A DNA stretch of 64,000 bases from Dichomitus squalens LYAD-421 SS1 (GCF_000275845.1 NW_006766899.1:435263-499262), one strand, 5' to 3'; counted from the first letter of the stretch, positions 22,207 to 34,512 are shown. The notes: generated from the letters alone by a model not told the origin. A program made the numbers and translations.

Positions 22207-23524
22207 ATGACTGCGTTGCCTTCGGGAGACGAGGCCGCAGCGCTCCTACGAGGATGTCCCCCCGCCTTTGACTTGTATGCCACGTATCTGCTGCCAGCCG
22301 AACAGGCTGGGAGCGAAGCCGGCAACGCAGTCCATGTCATGAACGCCCGTGTAGTCGGCTACCTCCTTCTCTATGCCTACAGCGACAAGACTCGTGGTGC
22401 TCTCGTCTCTGAGATTGCGTCTTGCAGAAGCAGGCTTGACGGCGATCAATACGAAGCCCTCTACGATCTTGGCGATGTATATCTCAAGAACCTCATCAGG
22501 GCCTGTAAGCTCACCTGTTTGTTAGTTCAGTCAGACGGTGCTCAGAGCGAGTCGCGACAGTTAAGAGAACGAGAGAGGGAAACCCCGTCCGTCTCAGGCT
22601 CTCCTTCGCCGCATTTCTTTGAACAGCACAAGGGCGTTACGGAGAACGTGCAACGTCAGCCGGAAAACCACACGGCTGCTAAGGCTGCCATGCGTCTCCT
22701 TCCAATCCATATGTGCTGTTCCGCTGACTGAAAGGCCATCGACTACAGGCGCTTGTACGGGGTGACTACCGCTGTCTCGTAACGGGCAAAATCGACGAGG
22801 ATTCTTTCCTAGCTGCGCGCACACAACAACGGCGACCAGAGGAAATGGTGACGTTGACGCGGGGCTCCCACATCTTTCCCAGCTCGCTGAACGACATCCA
22901 ACCTGGCGTGTCCAGTGCGAAGGTTAATATCGAAGCTTTGGCAGACAATCTGGACACCGTTGCTAACACGCCCTCACCTTGTCAGGACTGTCCGGCAGCG
23001 ACGGTGTGGACGATACTAGAACAACTCGGCTACGAGGATGTCTGCGCTCAACTCGGGGGCGACGCTCAGGGACCTTGGATCCATCGGCTGGAGAACGTCC
23101 TGACGCTCGACGTAGCTGTCCACGATCGCTTCGACAACATGCGGCTTTGGTTCGAAGAAGTGCGCGGCGAGGTGAGACTTCCTGTGGCCGCTGCTGCCCA
23201 TCCTCGTTGCATCTGAGCTACATCCCACATACTCGATAGGAGAATCGTTACCGGGTCGTGCTTGCCCCCGGACTAACGCACACACTCGTCGGCGTCCCGG
23301 AGCAGGTCAAATTCGTTGCGCGTCATGGCCTATCCGTCCCTAGTCCAAAGTATATTCGGGTCCACGCCATGTGCTGCCGCGTCGCGCACATGTCTGGTGC
23401 CGCGAAGTATCTTGATGTGCTTATCCGCAATATGGAAGAGCTGCAAGTCTTAGCTGAGGACGGGACGTCCGCCGATGTTCTCATGTACGCGCTTCAGGGT
23501 CATCGTTCAAGAGAACACCCGTGA
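22207..23524 (+). CDS. HNH_2-domain endonuclease-like protein
   Basis: The best model is 22207-22504, 22598-22683, 22749-23171 and 23240-23524, about 363 aa; the first two introns are uncertain. The N-terminal part has VVGYLLLYAYSD. The third exon opens ALVRGDYRCLVTGKID, the usual start of the basidiomycete HNH_2 core, then GSHIFPSS (first His), ATVWTILEQLGYEDV, IHRLENVLTLD (Asn) and VHDRFDNMRLWFEE (last His). The last exon has PSPKYIRVHAMCCRVAHMS and GAAKYLDVLIRNMEEL. The His-Asn-His set is complete, suggesting a nuclease fold, but the cellular role of this family is unknown. The splice into the core exon is odd: phase demands a donor at or near AAG|GCTGCC, while the only nearby GT donor (22694) breaks the frame. 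A decayed copy lies at 30376-31420. Confidence 0.75.
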
Positions 23525-24140
23525 TATGATATCGTTATTCCGTAGAGTTTTCTCGATGTGGTGTGAGGCAGGATGACATTCTGACACCTCAGAAATCGCA
23601 GAACTTGAAGGGCAATCGGATCATCCAGGTTGCACCGTCCACCAGTTTGCAACAAGCGTGCATCCGACACTCTTCCCGGTGGCTAACGGATGTGGCTCGT
23701 GCCAAGATTGTAAGCTCCTAGTTTGCATTCGCTCCACTTGAGTGGTTGGAACGATAACCGTCCGTTTGTCGTTCTCCCACGTTGGTTATCCACACACGAG
23801 AGAGGAAAGCAGTTTCCAAGTCGGAAGCGTTATCTTGGGCATTAGTACCATGGCACATAACGATTAGTATTATACGAAGTCGAATGAGCCTCCACAACGA
23901 CTCGTTTTATATCTATGCTTACGCACGTCATCTTGGACAACACACAAACATCCGCTGCAAACACGAGCAAACAGCGTCATTGATCACAATCCGATATGCG
24001 ACTCAGAACCTGACTGTAGGCCATCTGTACAAGCTATGTCTGTCCTAGAGGCAAGCGGTCAGCTTCAGAGACACTCTCTGTCTTATATAGGCGACCTACC
24101 GGCCTCTTCCTGCGTCGGGCTACCGTCGGACGCCTCTACA
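23525..24140. other. Intergenic spacer
   Basis: No gene or repeat recognised. Confidence 0.5.
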
Positions 24141-25343
24141 ATGCTCCCCTTGCCAGCGCTTCCTTGGGAAGTTATTGAGCATATCATCGACCAGTCCTCC
24201 GGCGATCCTATCACCCTATGCAACTTTGCTCTTACCTGTCGTCAACTCAATCCTCGTAGCATCTACGTCCTCTTCTCCCATATCATCCTCCGAACCAGGC
24301 GTGCGCACTTTTTCCTCTGTGATGTCCTCCAAGCTAGGCCCCTTCTCAGACCTCTCGTACTGTCCGTGGCCGCGCAGTTGGCACATTTTGCGCCTTTCCC
24401 TCTACTGTCTATGCTGCCTAAGATACGCCACCTCACTATCAGCGGGTTTTCCGACTTTTTTTCCGTCAAAAAATTCGGTAGTCCAATTCACGCGTCCACC
24501 CGAGTGGCATTCGAAGTATCACTATCGAGGAAGTGCAGCCGTCGTCATACACCGCATTTCTCAGCCTTCTGTCAGCGTTCACGGGCGTTGAAGACATGAC
24601 GTGCCGTCATATACAAATTGCAGTAGGGTCCGTCGATGACACACATCTGGATCGGCGACATCCGCTTATATCTCAACAACTGAGGCTGAGGACATTGAAC
24701 GTAAGTATTATCATGATATATTCTGCGCTACTATATATGGTCCCAATTTTAACCTGTCCGTCCTCCCTAGATCGGCTCCAACGTTGATGAGCGAGTGGCG
24801 GCGTTGTTGCTCACAATAGCTCGACCCGTTGTTGTGATTCTGTCGCTTACACTAGACAACATCGACAGGGTTTTCATCGATAAGCTCGACACCACGGAGG
24901 GAAATGAACGCTGTGACTTTGAAATCTTCCCGCCGCTCCGTATCGCATCCGCCACCACTCTGTTGCGCTCCTCGGACTGGCCCTGTCTCCATTCCTTGAC
25001 ATTGACGGCATCAATGGAAGCGTTGATCATCCAAGCTGCCCTCGACATACTGCGAAACCTCAAACCAACGAGGTTGAGAGAAGTCACTGTGAGCATCACA
25101 TCATCTGGAAACATTGGCGATATCTATTGGTCGCTTCAGCAACGGACCCCCGAACTGGAGCTTTTAGGCGACTTGGAGAGGGTTCTTCTCCAATTTCCTG
25201 AATCGCACATGTCATTCTCTCCATCCCACTCTTGCATGCACTTCCGCAAGTCCATTTCATGGGCGGCAGAACTTGGGAAGTGCTTCCCAGCATTGTGGGA
25301 GCACCGTGCGTTGACAATCAATGCTCGACTCTGTGAGTCGTAA
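24141..25343 (+). CDS. F-box protein with leucine-rich tail, possibly frameshifted
   Basis: The start at 24141 opens MLPLPALPWEVIEHIIDQ, a typical F-box (LPxEVIExII), followed by ALTCRQLNPRS and a Leu-rich region. The next reliable segment is 24482-24700, with IRSITIEEVQPSSYTAFL and SLLSAFTGVEDMTC. After a clear GT-AG intron (24701-24770) comes 24771-25343, ending LTINARLCES. Such proteins are substrate adaptors of SCF ubiquitin ligases. Between the first and second segments the frame changes at about 24480-24515, and I found no intron whose phase repairs it, so either a very short odd intron or a one-base frameshift is present. If the frameshift is real, the product would be about 125 residues with only the F-box. 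Confidence 0.6.
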
Positions 25344-25378
25344 TACAGAAGTAACGGCACGGGTGTGCAACATTACTC

Positions 25379-26470
25379 ATGAGTTTCCCAGTTGGAGGCT
25401 TAGGCCACGACGGGCCTGTCGGACGTGCTCTTGCCATTTCCTCCGACGGGCAATGGGTTGCGACCGGATCATCCGATTCCACTATCATCCTCTGGGATGG
25501 CCACCACGCGTGTATCTGCCATGAATGGATTGCGCATAGTGGAGCCATGGCTCATCTCGCGTTCTCCCCGAATAGCAGGCACCTGGTGTCTATAGGTGAT
25601 TAAGACGAAGCCATCGTCTGGGGTATCCATGGAGAGTCGCACAGCAGGCTCGGCGCTCCCAAGAATTGCCGCAGCTTCCTTGGCACTTGCGCATGGTCCC
25701 CCGACGGCGCCCTCATCGCGATTGGATACTATAATTGCATCGTACAAGTCTGGGATGCACGCACATTCGAGTCACTCGCGCTTCTGGACCACTTGCGTAC
25801 CGATTTCGGCCGTGCGCCGGATTTCATCTTCTCCCCTGACAGTCGCTGGCTTGTTATTTGGGGTGGCGAAATGTGTGGAATATGGGATGTTCCTTCGGAC
25901 ACCTTCAAACGACCAGACGTCAAAGGGGGAGACCAAGCTGCTTACCCTGCAGTTGCCGGATTAGGTGTATTCAGCCCCGGAAGCACCCGCCTCTCTGTCG
26001 CATATACGGACGGCTCAGTCCACACCTGGAACGTGGAGACTGCAGAAGAAGTCGCGATTTTGCAGCTGCCTGCCGCCGGTAGCAGCTGGGCTTCAGCCTT
26101 CTCGCCGGACGGTTGGCATCTCCTGTTCAGGACGCCAGACAATGCAGCAAAGGTCGTGGATATTCACACTGGTGCCATTCTCGCGTCGCTACAGGGAGAC
26201 GCGCATACTACCATGTGGCCAGTATGCTTCTTTCCATGCGGGAAGTACATCGCCTCGGCAGCAGGATTTGAAGTGAGGTTATGGAGAACTGGCGACGGAT
26301 CGTGTCTAGGGACACTCTGGAGTCACGATGATGCTGTGACTTGCCTCGCATTCTCCGCCGGTGGGACAATGCTATGGTCCGCAGGAAGCAATGGAACTGT
26401 TATCGGTCGTCGTATACTGGACATTTTCTCCGAGGAATGTACCACAGAATCGTCTTCCACCTTACACTAG
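25379..26470 (+). pseudogene. WD40-repeat gene interrupted by one in-frame stop
   Basis: The frame from ATG 25379 encodes WD repeats: GRALAISSDGQWVATGSSDS with IILWD, then AHLAFSPNSRHLVSIGD. It meets TAA at 25601-25603 and continues in the same frame with DEAIVWGIHG and further repeats (CAWSPDGALIAIGYYNCIVQ, VWDARTFES, IFSPDSRWLV, GVFSPGSTRLSVAYTDGSV, AFSPDGWHLLF, CLAFSAGGTMLWSAGSNG) to a stop at 26470. About seven repeats in 363 codons suit one propeller. Removing just the stop codon gives a normal repeat joint, and no intron in the right phase would skip it. It is a recent pseudogene, a base error or a true readthrough case. It follows the F-box gene by 35 bases. Confidence 0.7.
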
Positions 26471-26748
26471 CGCTTGTGTTTTCATGGCACACTCTTGTAT
26501 CTTGCAAGAATGGGAACTAAAGTCGGAAAATGCCATGGCTGAGGGGGAGATAGCTATAGGCTTTCCTTCCTTGCAATGCTCATGGCTCCATCCGGAAAGT
26601 CAGCTAGCCCAACAGGCTGCAGAATTCCCTAAGTTCGCGCAAGTCAGTCGGATAACGCGTCAGACCCCTATGCGTACGACTTGGCCTATTCACAGAGGTT
26701 ACTCGTCTACACGTCTCGCAATCGAGCCGATACGTACAATTGTACACG

Positions 26749-29700
26749 CTAATGGGTAACCAAGACCGTTGCGCGCATGCCCCTCGCCGTACCCGCAAAG
26801 CCGAGCGGGACTATCTCTTCTGCGACGCTCACAGCCATCTCACCCATACACTCAAGCCTCGAGTTCGACGCGGACGAATTGGGCGTGGACGACGACGCGC
26901 CCTCGCGCAGCGACATACATCCGCACGGTACTGCGACGGTTATTGTCTTCCCACCGTCGATCTCGTAAAACGTCGGGCTTTCGGAGCTTCAATAAGCGCA
27001 TGTTATCAGTCCCAATAGCACCGGGAAGCTAAGCGGGAGACATACCTTATGAAAGCCCCTATGCCCATGACGACCTCGTGCAACGTCCTCAGCGCGAGCG
27101 CATCGTCGAACACGACCTTCGGGTCCGTTATGACGGCCCACGAGCCATTGAACACCACCATCGCCTCCCCTCTCACCTCGTCTTCGCTCTCTCCCTCTCC
27201 CGCCTCCTCTGCGGACTTGTCACCAAACAGTAGCACGCCGGAAGGCGCGACCTTCAAGCCATCATCCCCATCCCCCTTCTTTCCCTTCTTGTTTGACTTC
27301 TGCTTCTGCTGCTGCTTCTGCTTCTGCTGGGCTGGAGTGACCTGCTTCACCTTCGGCATCGGAGCCTCGAGCAGCGCGCGTTTCAGCGCGTCGCACAGCT
27401 TCTTCCGGCTCTGGAACTCTGCCGCTTTCGCGCCCGCATGGAGCGCAGGGCGCGGACGACGCTTCGCCTTCGGGGGGGACACAGATGCCGGACGTCTGCG
27501 GGGACGCCACTCCAGAGCCACTGGATCGAGGTAGAACCTGGACGTGGATTGCGATGTCGACGCAGGGGCTTTCGGTGTGGCGGTGACGGCGGCGGCATTC
27601 GCGCTATCCCGTCCCGAACGAGGAGTTCGCGCAGACGACGCACTACGGCCCCGCCGCGGAGTGGCAGCTGGTTTCTCGGCCGGCCCCGGAGTCCCAGAAA
27701 CGCTAGCCCTCCTCTGCCTCGACCGTGACCGGGTCCTCTTAGCCGGGCTCGGCGCGTCGTCGTCGTCATCCGGATCCTTCAGCGGCTCCAAGAAATCTAT
27801 CGTGTCCGACGCGAACATGGTCGGAAATACGGGTGCACTCTTCCTAGGCCGTCCGGGGCCGCGTTTGGCAGGCGGCGGGAGAGCGTGAATTGCATTTGCG
27901 CTGGTCTGCTTGAGGATCGCAGCACTAGATATTGGGAGGCTGGGAAGGCTGGGGAAGCTTGCTCGCCTCCGTGCCACCTCCGCTGCAGCAGCCTCACGCG
28001 CGAGGGTCGCCTTGTTCTTTGTTCCCGGGGGACGACCGCGGCGTTTGGGAGTGGGAGTAGCCGGATCCGCCGTCGCCCTTCTGGACCGGCCGGGGGTGCG
28101 TGGTACTAGAGCTTTACGCTGCCCGGATGTCATGCCCGCAGCTGCTGCACTCGTCGAGGCCTCTGGAAGGGGGTTCTTGCGAGGGCGGCCGCGAGGACGC
28201 TTCGGTGTTACAGGAGGAGCCACGGTTTCGAGCTCGTCACCGGTGCTCTCCTCTTTCTCTTGAGCGTAGATATGCGGAGGCTGATGTGCTGTGGGGGAAC
28301 CTACATCTATAGTGGGAAGAGCGGTCCAGGTCGGCATAGAGGCAGCTGATCGCGTGCTGTGTGCTGGAGATGTTTTGTAAACCCCTCTGTGGGACATGAC
28401 CGGGTCTGGAGAACCGGCGCTGCGACCCCGTCCCCGCCCGCTACCCCTCCCGCGTCCACGTCCACGTCCACTGCCGCGAACTCTGCCCGGTCCCCGCTTG
28501 ACTGGGTCAGACTCTGGGTTGGAAGGACGAGCGATGGACTGCTCCTCGTCGGGCTCCATGCGCACTGGCGTGTCAGACGTGGCAAATGAATTGTTCAAAG
28601 CTTCGACTAGCGTCATGGAATACCCCGAAGCACGATGCTGGCGGCCCGCTTCTCGTGGTACGCCTTCATCGGATGTGGCGGATGGTGTAGGGATGGAGAT
28701 CGGCTTCACTTTTGAAGGTCGTCCTCTGCGACGTGCCGAGCTCGTAGAGGGTGCTTCTGTTTGCACCTCTGGCTCTGCCGGAGACGTTCCTCGCTGAGTC
28801 TGAGAACGCGGACGCCTCGCTGGTATTTGGATTTCGACGTAGACGGAGGACTTGCGACGGCGAGCCGGGCCTTGGGAAGTCGACGCGGCGGGCAGGGCAG
28901 GAAAGGGATCATCAAATGTCAGGGGATCTACATACATATGGTCGTCCTCTGCTTCGTCGTCTAGTCTCGGCCGTTTTGCGGGGCTAGCGGCATCGCTATA
29001 TCTCGCACGCTCCTTCTGTGAACGTTTGGTAGGGGAACCTGATGAAGATCCTTTTGGAGATGATGATCGAGCTATAACAGATGTTAATCCTGGTTGTTCA
29101 TGACTGTTACAACACATAGAAAAAGTGAGACATGAGGTTCTGGGCTCAAACATCCGCGCGGCTTCGTCAGGACGTCAGGATCTTGAAGGTGGTCAAGCAT
29201 GTGGCACCGCGGTATCTCGGTTCACATGCGCATCGAGATGTGTGCGCTGCAGGTTCCCATGACGGACGTCGCTTACCGCAGGGCCTGAGTGGACCTCCTG
29301 AGGCCCAGCGCGCGGAGGAATCTCACCAATATCAATATCGAAGCACTCGCACCTCTTCAAGAGAGCTGAGCAACCCTCGCTGCCACTCTGCCGACCATCT
29401 TTGTGAGAGCCACAATGCCACATGACATCACGATGCAAACACGCTGGAAGAAGTTTCCGGCGAGTAAAGAATCGATGCGATGAAAGAACATCTTGCTCTG
29501 ATCTGTGCGCCGCATGTATACTCTGTGAAACTCCTCTCGTGGTTTAGATCAGGACAGTTGTTCCGGCGCGTAAGCAGACATGAACATCGCTGTTCAGAAC
29601 AATGAGACGCTTCATGAGCGACGCGTATTTGGGGCCTCGAACCACTGCCGGATCGCTCCCAAATCGTGACCACATGTTCGCCTATCCCTCTCGCACCAGG

Positions 29701-30091
29701 CGTGGGCCGTTCCCCGCTGACCAAGTTCGGCGCGACAAGGCGAGGTGTGAACTGGCAAACCAGCGGCGCACCGAGCATCTTCGCGGTCCGGTGACTAGAA
29801 AGAAGGACACTCACAACCTTGCTCCTCCTCCTCTCCACCTGACTCCGCTTCTGCGCCCGAACGCGCAGTAGATCGGGTTCGTTTGTGCGCATAGGTCCTG
29901 TAGACGCGTGTTGCAGAGCGATTAATCGTTCCAAAGACGTCTGCGCGGTCTGAATGAGCGGGTGTGGATGGTTCAGGGTCGGGGACTGCGGGGGACAGTT
30001 CGCGTGCTCGCGCTTGTTCCTCTCGTTGTCGTCGTTTCTTCAGAACATGCGGTGGTGGTTTTCCAATATATGCAGGGAAGACCTTCGACAT
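26749..30091 (-). CDS. Multi-AT-hook nuclear protein
   Basis: Exons on the minus strand are 29815-30091, 27046-29071 and 26749-26986; 846 aa in consistent phase. The N-terminus is MSKVFPAYIGKPPPHVLKKR, then a basic, acidic and Ser/Pro-rich disordered body. At least four AT-hooks are visible: RRGRPSKVK (about residue 207), KRPRGRPRK (386), KRRGRPPGTK (437) and KRGPGRPRK (497), plus an Arg-Gly run near 285-310. The C-terminal end is more ordered (AMVVFNGSWAVITDPKVVFD, ESPTFYEIDGGKTITVAVP). It should bind A/T-rich DNA in the nucleus, as a chromatin or transcription factor; I do not recognise a named family. The Tyr-rich piece RVYRTYAHKR in exon 1 is conspicuous. Exon 1 is joined by a 743-base intron, so the 5' exon assignment is less sure than the rest. 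Confidence 0.78.
29072..29814 (-). other. Unusually long intron (743 bases) in the AT-hook gene
   Basis: Donor GTGAGTG and acceptor TGTTATAG give a phase-1 join. No domain or terminal repeat is seen inside. It may hold an old insertion, or the real transcription start may lie within it. Confidence 0.45.
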
Positions 30092-30375
30092 ATTGGCGGA
30101 GCTCGAGGTAACAGAGGAACAAGGCGCATCAACACGATGAGGTCAATGTTCAGAGTCAGGCCGCGTCGCGCCTTTTCCGTCCAGTGTTCCCACGGCCTGA
30201 GCGCCACCGCTTGTCTTCACATTCATTTGTGCCGATAGTGGTTACGTCCGACTGCCTTGTGCAAGGTAAATGGTTTACAATCGCAACTGTGGTAATGCAC
30301 GTCCCTCTGCATGAAAGGACATCACTGATTCTGATCGCGCTAGCTGTCCTCGTTTTCTAGCGTCTTCTGGGTCCA

Positions 30376-31420
30376 CATGACTGCATTGTCTTCGCAATTG
30401 AAGGCGAAGTACCAGCCACAAAGCTCAGAAGGCTCGACTCGTGCCTGGAGAACTTACACGACATAAGTATGTTCTTCCAGTGGAGCATGCGGCGTGCAAA
30501 TCAGGAAATGAAGTACTCTACACACGCATAGTCGGCTACCTTCTTCTCTACGCTCCTACCGACGCCGCTCCGAGTTGTAGCATCCTCAGTTCTGAGACAG
30601 CGTCCCATAAGGGGAAACCGGAGAGCAAGCAAGGTAAGGTCATCTAGATTCTAGGTGAGATGTACTTCGAAAATCCATCGGTCCGGTCGCTGTACTGATT
30701 CTCAAGAGGAACTCCGAGCGTTTCGGGCCGTCCATCACCTCCTTCTGTGGGCCAGCCGAAGGAACTAACATCACGAGGAATATGCAACGCTGGCAACCAC
30801 ACTGGCAAGATCAGGGGACTGCCACATTCGCCGGACGTTTGCACGGACTCTAGACTCAAGTGATTGTCAGCTCATCGACGGGCGGTGGCAGGAAGAATTG
30901 TCCACGGCGACTCACATCTTCCCACAGTCACTCTCAGCAACATATTTCAACCGGCGAATCCGGGGCTAGAGTGTCTTCCAAGATATCGGCAGCACGCCAC
31001 TAACATGGGCGACACCGTGGACCGAAACGATCTGCCCACGGGGATCTCGATGATGGCCTGCAGTCGGCATGCTGAAGGAAGTGGTAGCTACTGGCTGGAG
31101 AATGTCCGAGTCTTGACGATCACTTTGACAACATCCGGTTGAGTGCGGGGGACAGGTGAGGCCTTCTTCCGCCGAGCTGGACTGCTTCTGGCCATAACAC
31201 GCATGCTTCAGGAGAATTGGTATCGAATTGTTATCGCTTCCCGCGTGTGTCTGTCGCATATTATCGTGGGATTCAGGTGGCATTCTATCGACCTCAGGCA
31301 TCTTTCTGGCGCCCTGGAGTATGTACCTCGTTACGATTCTGCGCGTTCTGGGGAGGTCGAAGGTGTTGGTAGAGGGTAGGACGTCGACCAATGTCCTCGT
31401 ACACTCGTTATGGCAACTGT
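30376..31420 (+). pseudogene. Decayed copy of the HNH_2 gene
   Basis: Segments align in order with the gene at 22207-23524. The start ATGACTGCATTGTCTTC matches its ATGACTGCGTTGCCTTC. IVGYLLLYA (about 30525-30555) matches VVGYLLLYA. LGEMYFENPSV-like DNA near 30655-30680 matches LGDVYLKNLI. WLENVRVLT (about 31090-31120) matches RLENVLTLD. ENWYRIVIAS (about 31213-31243) matches ENRYRVVLAP. KVLVEGRTSTNVLVHSL (about 31360-31410) matches QVLAEDGTSADVLMYAL. Frames change repeatedly and the HNH core around the first His is lost. It is a non-functional duplicate. Confidence 0.75.
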
Positions 31421-34400
31421 CTTCTGGAATCGGAGTGAGTTGTCAAATTGTCATACATTGGTTCGATGATGGCGTATGCTCATCGGAGATCCCGGGCTGC
31501 TGCTCAGCTCTCCATAACCATAGGTATACTCACTTCGACTTCAATGCTTGTTTGTCAGACAGTCATGATGTTGAGCTCTCGACGACAGTTGGAGACACAT
31601 GCCAATCGGAGACGCGGTACAGTCCCCGGACCGATTATCATGCTCAAGCATAAGAGGTAGAGTAGATTTTTGATCTCAATGGACTCACCGATCAGAATCG
31701 AGTGTAGACTCAGATCGCGGCCATCCAGGATGCGGCTCCAAGCGTCGCGACCACGGGAAGACCTGTCACGAAGAGAAGCTGCCCTGCAGAGCTAGACGTC
31801 CACGTTTGAACGTCTAAATGTTTGAACCACCACCCTCACCTTGAGCGCGGTCGCCGTGTGAGGTCTGTGATACGTGAGGACTTCATTCCTCCGGGGTCTA
31901 TCGGAACATCGCTCGGCGCCGCGGGTACGTACGAGATGTGCCTCAGTGAATGATGAAGGAAGACGCGCGTTGCAAGGGGCAGACCACAGTTGACACCGAC
32001 AGTCGCCGGGTCGACGCCGCCATCTCGGTGAGGAAGGGATGAATGGTCGAGTTCGCTCCCCGACACGGTCTCTCACCTTCTGAAACCTGACTTTGGTGCG
32101 CACGTGCAGATTCCCCAGAGACTCCACGCTGCTTCTGCGCTATCGCGCTTGGCAAAATGAAGGCCTAGAGGGCTCCATGCGTAGTCACGGCCTCAACAAC
32201 CCAGCTGCGAATCGTGGAGTATCGAGTGTCGAGACAAGCAGCTCGCCGCGCCTCTGCTCTTCTAATTTGTGCGTCGTCTTGAAATGTGGGAACCGCTCTC
32301 ACGACAGTCGTTGAGTGGCAGACAGTGAAATGACCCATGTCAAATTGCGGACCTCTGCGGGAAGGTACGCGCTCAAGACGAACTTGGTTTCCAATCCGTA
32401 CGTCCGTCCGACCTATGTATCAACCCGACCCCCATCTGGGTGGTGAGTGTAGTACAGTAGACGATCCGTGCGGCGTTGTAGGCTACTCCCGTGCGTCCTC
32501 GTGGTTCGTGTCTACCCTCATCATCGAAGGAGACCACCCAGTGATGTCCATTGTCCACGCCGCTAGTGTCTACTAGGGCTAGTGGCTAATACAAGTAAAG
32601 TCTGGCCCAAACGCTGCTAGCAATGACCTCATCCCGGTTTGTGCCTGGCGCCGCCTGTCGTGTGACAAAAGCCAGCAAGATCGAAAGGCTCTGACGAGCA
32701 CTGGGCCCGTCCCCATATTCCCCGTCCAGCTCCGCCCTTGGAGGTAGCGGTCAGTAGTATCCCCAATTCCACATGGCGTACTTTACTCCCGGCTAGAGCG
32801 GAGCAATCGCAGGCTCTTCATACATAGCAATGTTTATTTTGGGTATGGGTCTCACGAGGCTATCCCCAAATGGGCCTTGCGTAGGTTGAACTTGACCTCT
32901 TTGTGTGTCGGAGAGGAGATGCTTGACATGTGAAAGCACTGGCTACTGTCAGGAAGTCAGCCGAGGGCGCTCTCGATTTTCCCAGACGGAAGACGGCTTA
33001 TCTGGTCCCTCACGCCTCTTTCTCTGTTCTGGCTGTCTTCGACGGCAAGGTTTGATGACAAGCGACGCTGGTGGCAAGCTCTAGTCACTGCGGCCGATGG
33101 CATCGTGGAAGTTCAGAGGTACACGTACGGATCACCTGGCTCTTGTGGGTCACAATGCCGGACTCACAGGTGTCTCAGCTCACCGTTGCATCGACTGCAA
33201 CTGACGCCCGAGATGTCCGGAGCAATAAAGCGCCTTCTTGAGGTTGTGATGCATCCTCATGGAGCATAACGATTCCGGGCAGTATATAGGATCTGGAGTA
33301 GCCGCAGCATATAAGTAAGCGGGCGTGCCGACTCTTACTTCTACGCGCTCGCGGTATCATGGGTCCCAGCTTACCATCTCGATAGCAGATATCCATGTCT
33401 CTGTCCGAGCCGCTCATCAATTCTCCGCCTGTGTTCTTCTGGTGCCGTCGTGTGTTGCGGTAGAGTGAGAACGAGCCTGGGGCGGTGGCTTGGGCCCGTT
33501 ACATAGGACGCCGATGAGCTCCGCAACTCCCAGGGTAGTCGCGTGCCTGGCTCGCAGCCAGTTCAAGGGGTGAAGTGTCGACGCCGGAGCTAGAAGTGGC
33601 CAAGCACTTGTATGAGATAGCTTATCATCTGCGCACATCTAGCCGCCGTTCTCACCGCTCACCGTCAACCATCACCACAGGCCTGTAGTCATCGACGGGA
33701 GACGTTGGGTTCGCAGACAACACTGGGGCAGTCCCGGGAAGCGCAACTCTTCAAAGCGAAGGCTTCTGGGAAGCCCGACTTGCGGATTACTGCACAGCCA
33801 TGGACACGGAGCGCGAGCTCGTCCCCACGCCGGATGCGCCGCCCACGCTTCGCATCGGGCCTCGCTACCTGGAGGTGAGTGCAGAATTCTCTCGTACCGG
33901 GAGCTATATGGCTGCCGGTCTGCCAATGGCCAGTCATCTACCTCGTCCGCTCTGCCAAGCATCCGGCTGGGATGTCAATGCGACAGGTTGTGATATTGAT
34001 TGCGAGAAGCGCGTCAAGCACCGTCTAAGACCGAGGTTCTTGCCCGTCCAGGCCTCGAGGCATTCGAAGCATAATCTCCTCGTTGCACCCATGGCAAGCC
34101 TGTGCGAATCTGCATCGCGGTCTGACCTTCGCCGCACAGATCTCAATCGACTCGTGCTGTTGGAGTGGGTTGAACCGTCTGCTCCTTCTAGACAGAGGCC
34201 CCGCAGCCTCTTCGGCATGACGCTCGTTCTCGTGTGGTTGGATCCCGCTGGGCTATCAATGCCGGTCCGCTTTTGACAAGGCTACGGCATATCGTACCTT
34301 CCGTGCATATGGTGCACATCCCCCCGGCTCTCACGGACAATTTATAGTTTGCGGATGTCAGCGCCAGAAGATGTTCACCTGTTCTTCGGTGCAGGTGGGA

Positions 34401-34512
34401 CTCTATCCATCGGCTTGTGGCTTCTCCTGGCGCCCAGTGCATGACGCTTCACTTAAAGATGTAGCCCACCATCGACTGACCCCGTCCGTCCGCCCAGGTG
34501 CTTGCCCTCATC
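31421..34512. other. Gene-poor spacer
   Basis: About 3.1 kb without a convincing gene. Short minus-strand frames near 31730-32070 show scattered resemblance to C-terminal fungalysin exons (GRDAW, RVFLHH) that I could not extend. The 5' region of the OPT gene is at the right end, with a TTTATAG motif near 34342-34348. Confidence 0.45.

Noticed and set aside
31730..32070. Minus-strand pieces GRDAW and RVFLHH resembling the last two fungalysin exons
   Set aside because: The two pieces are about 200 bases apart instead of 60, share only a few residues with the real exons, and lack the Cys and Gly residues that define them.
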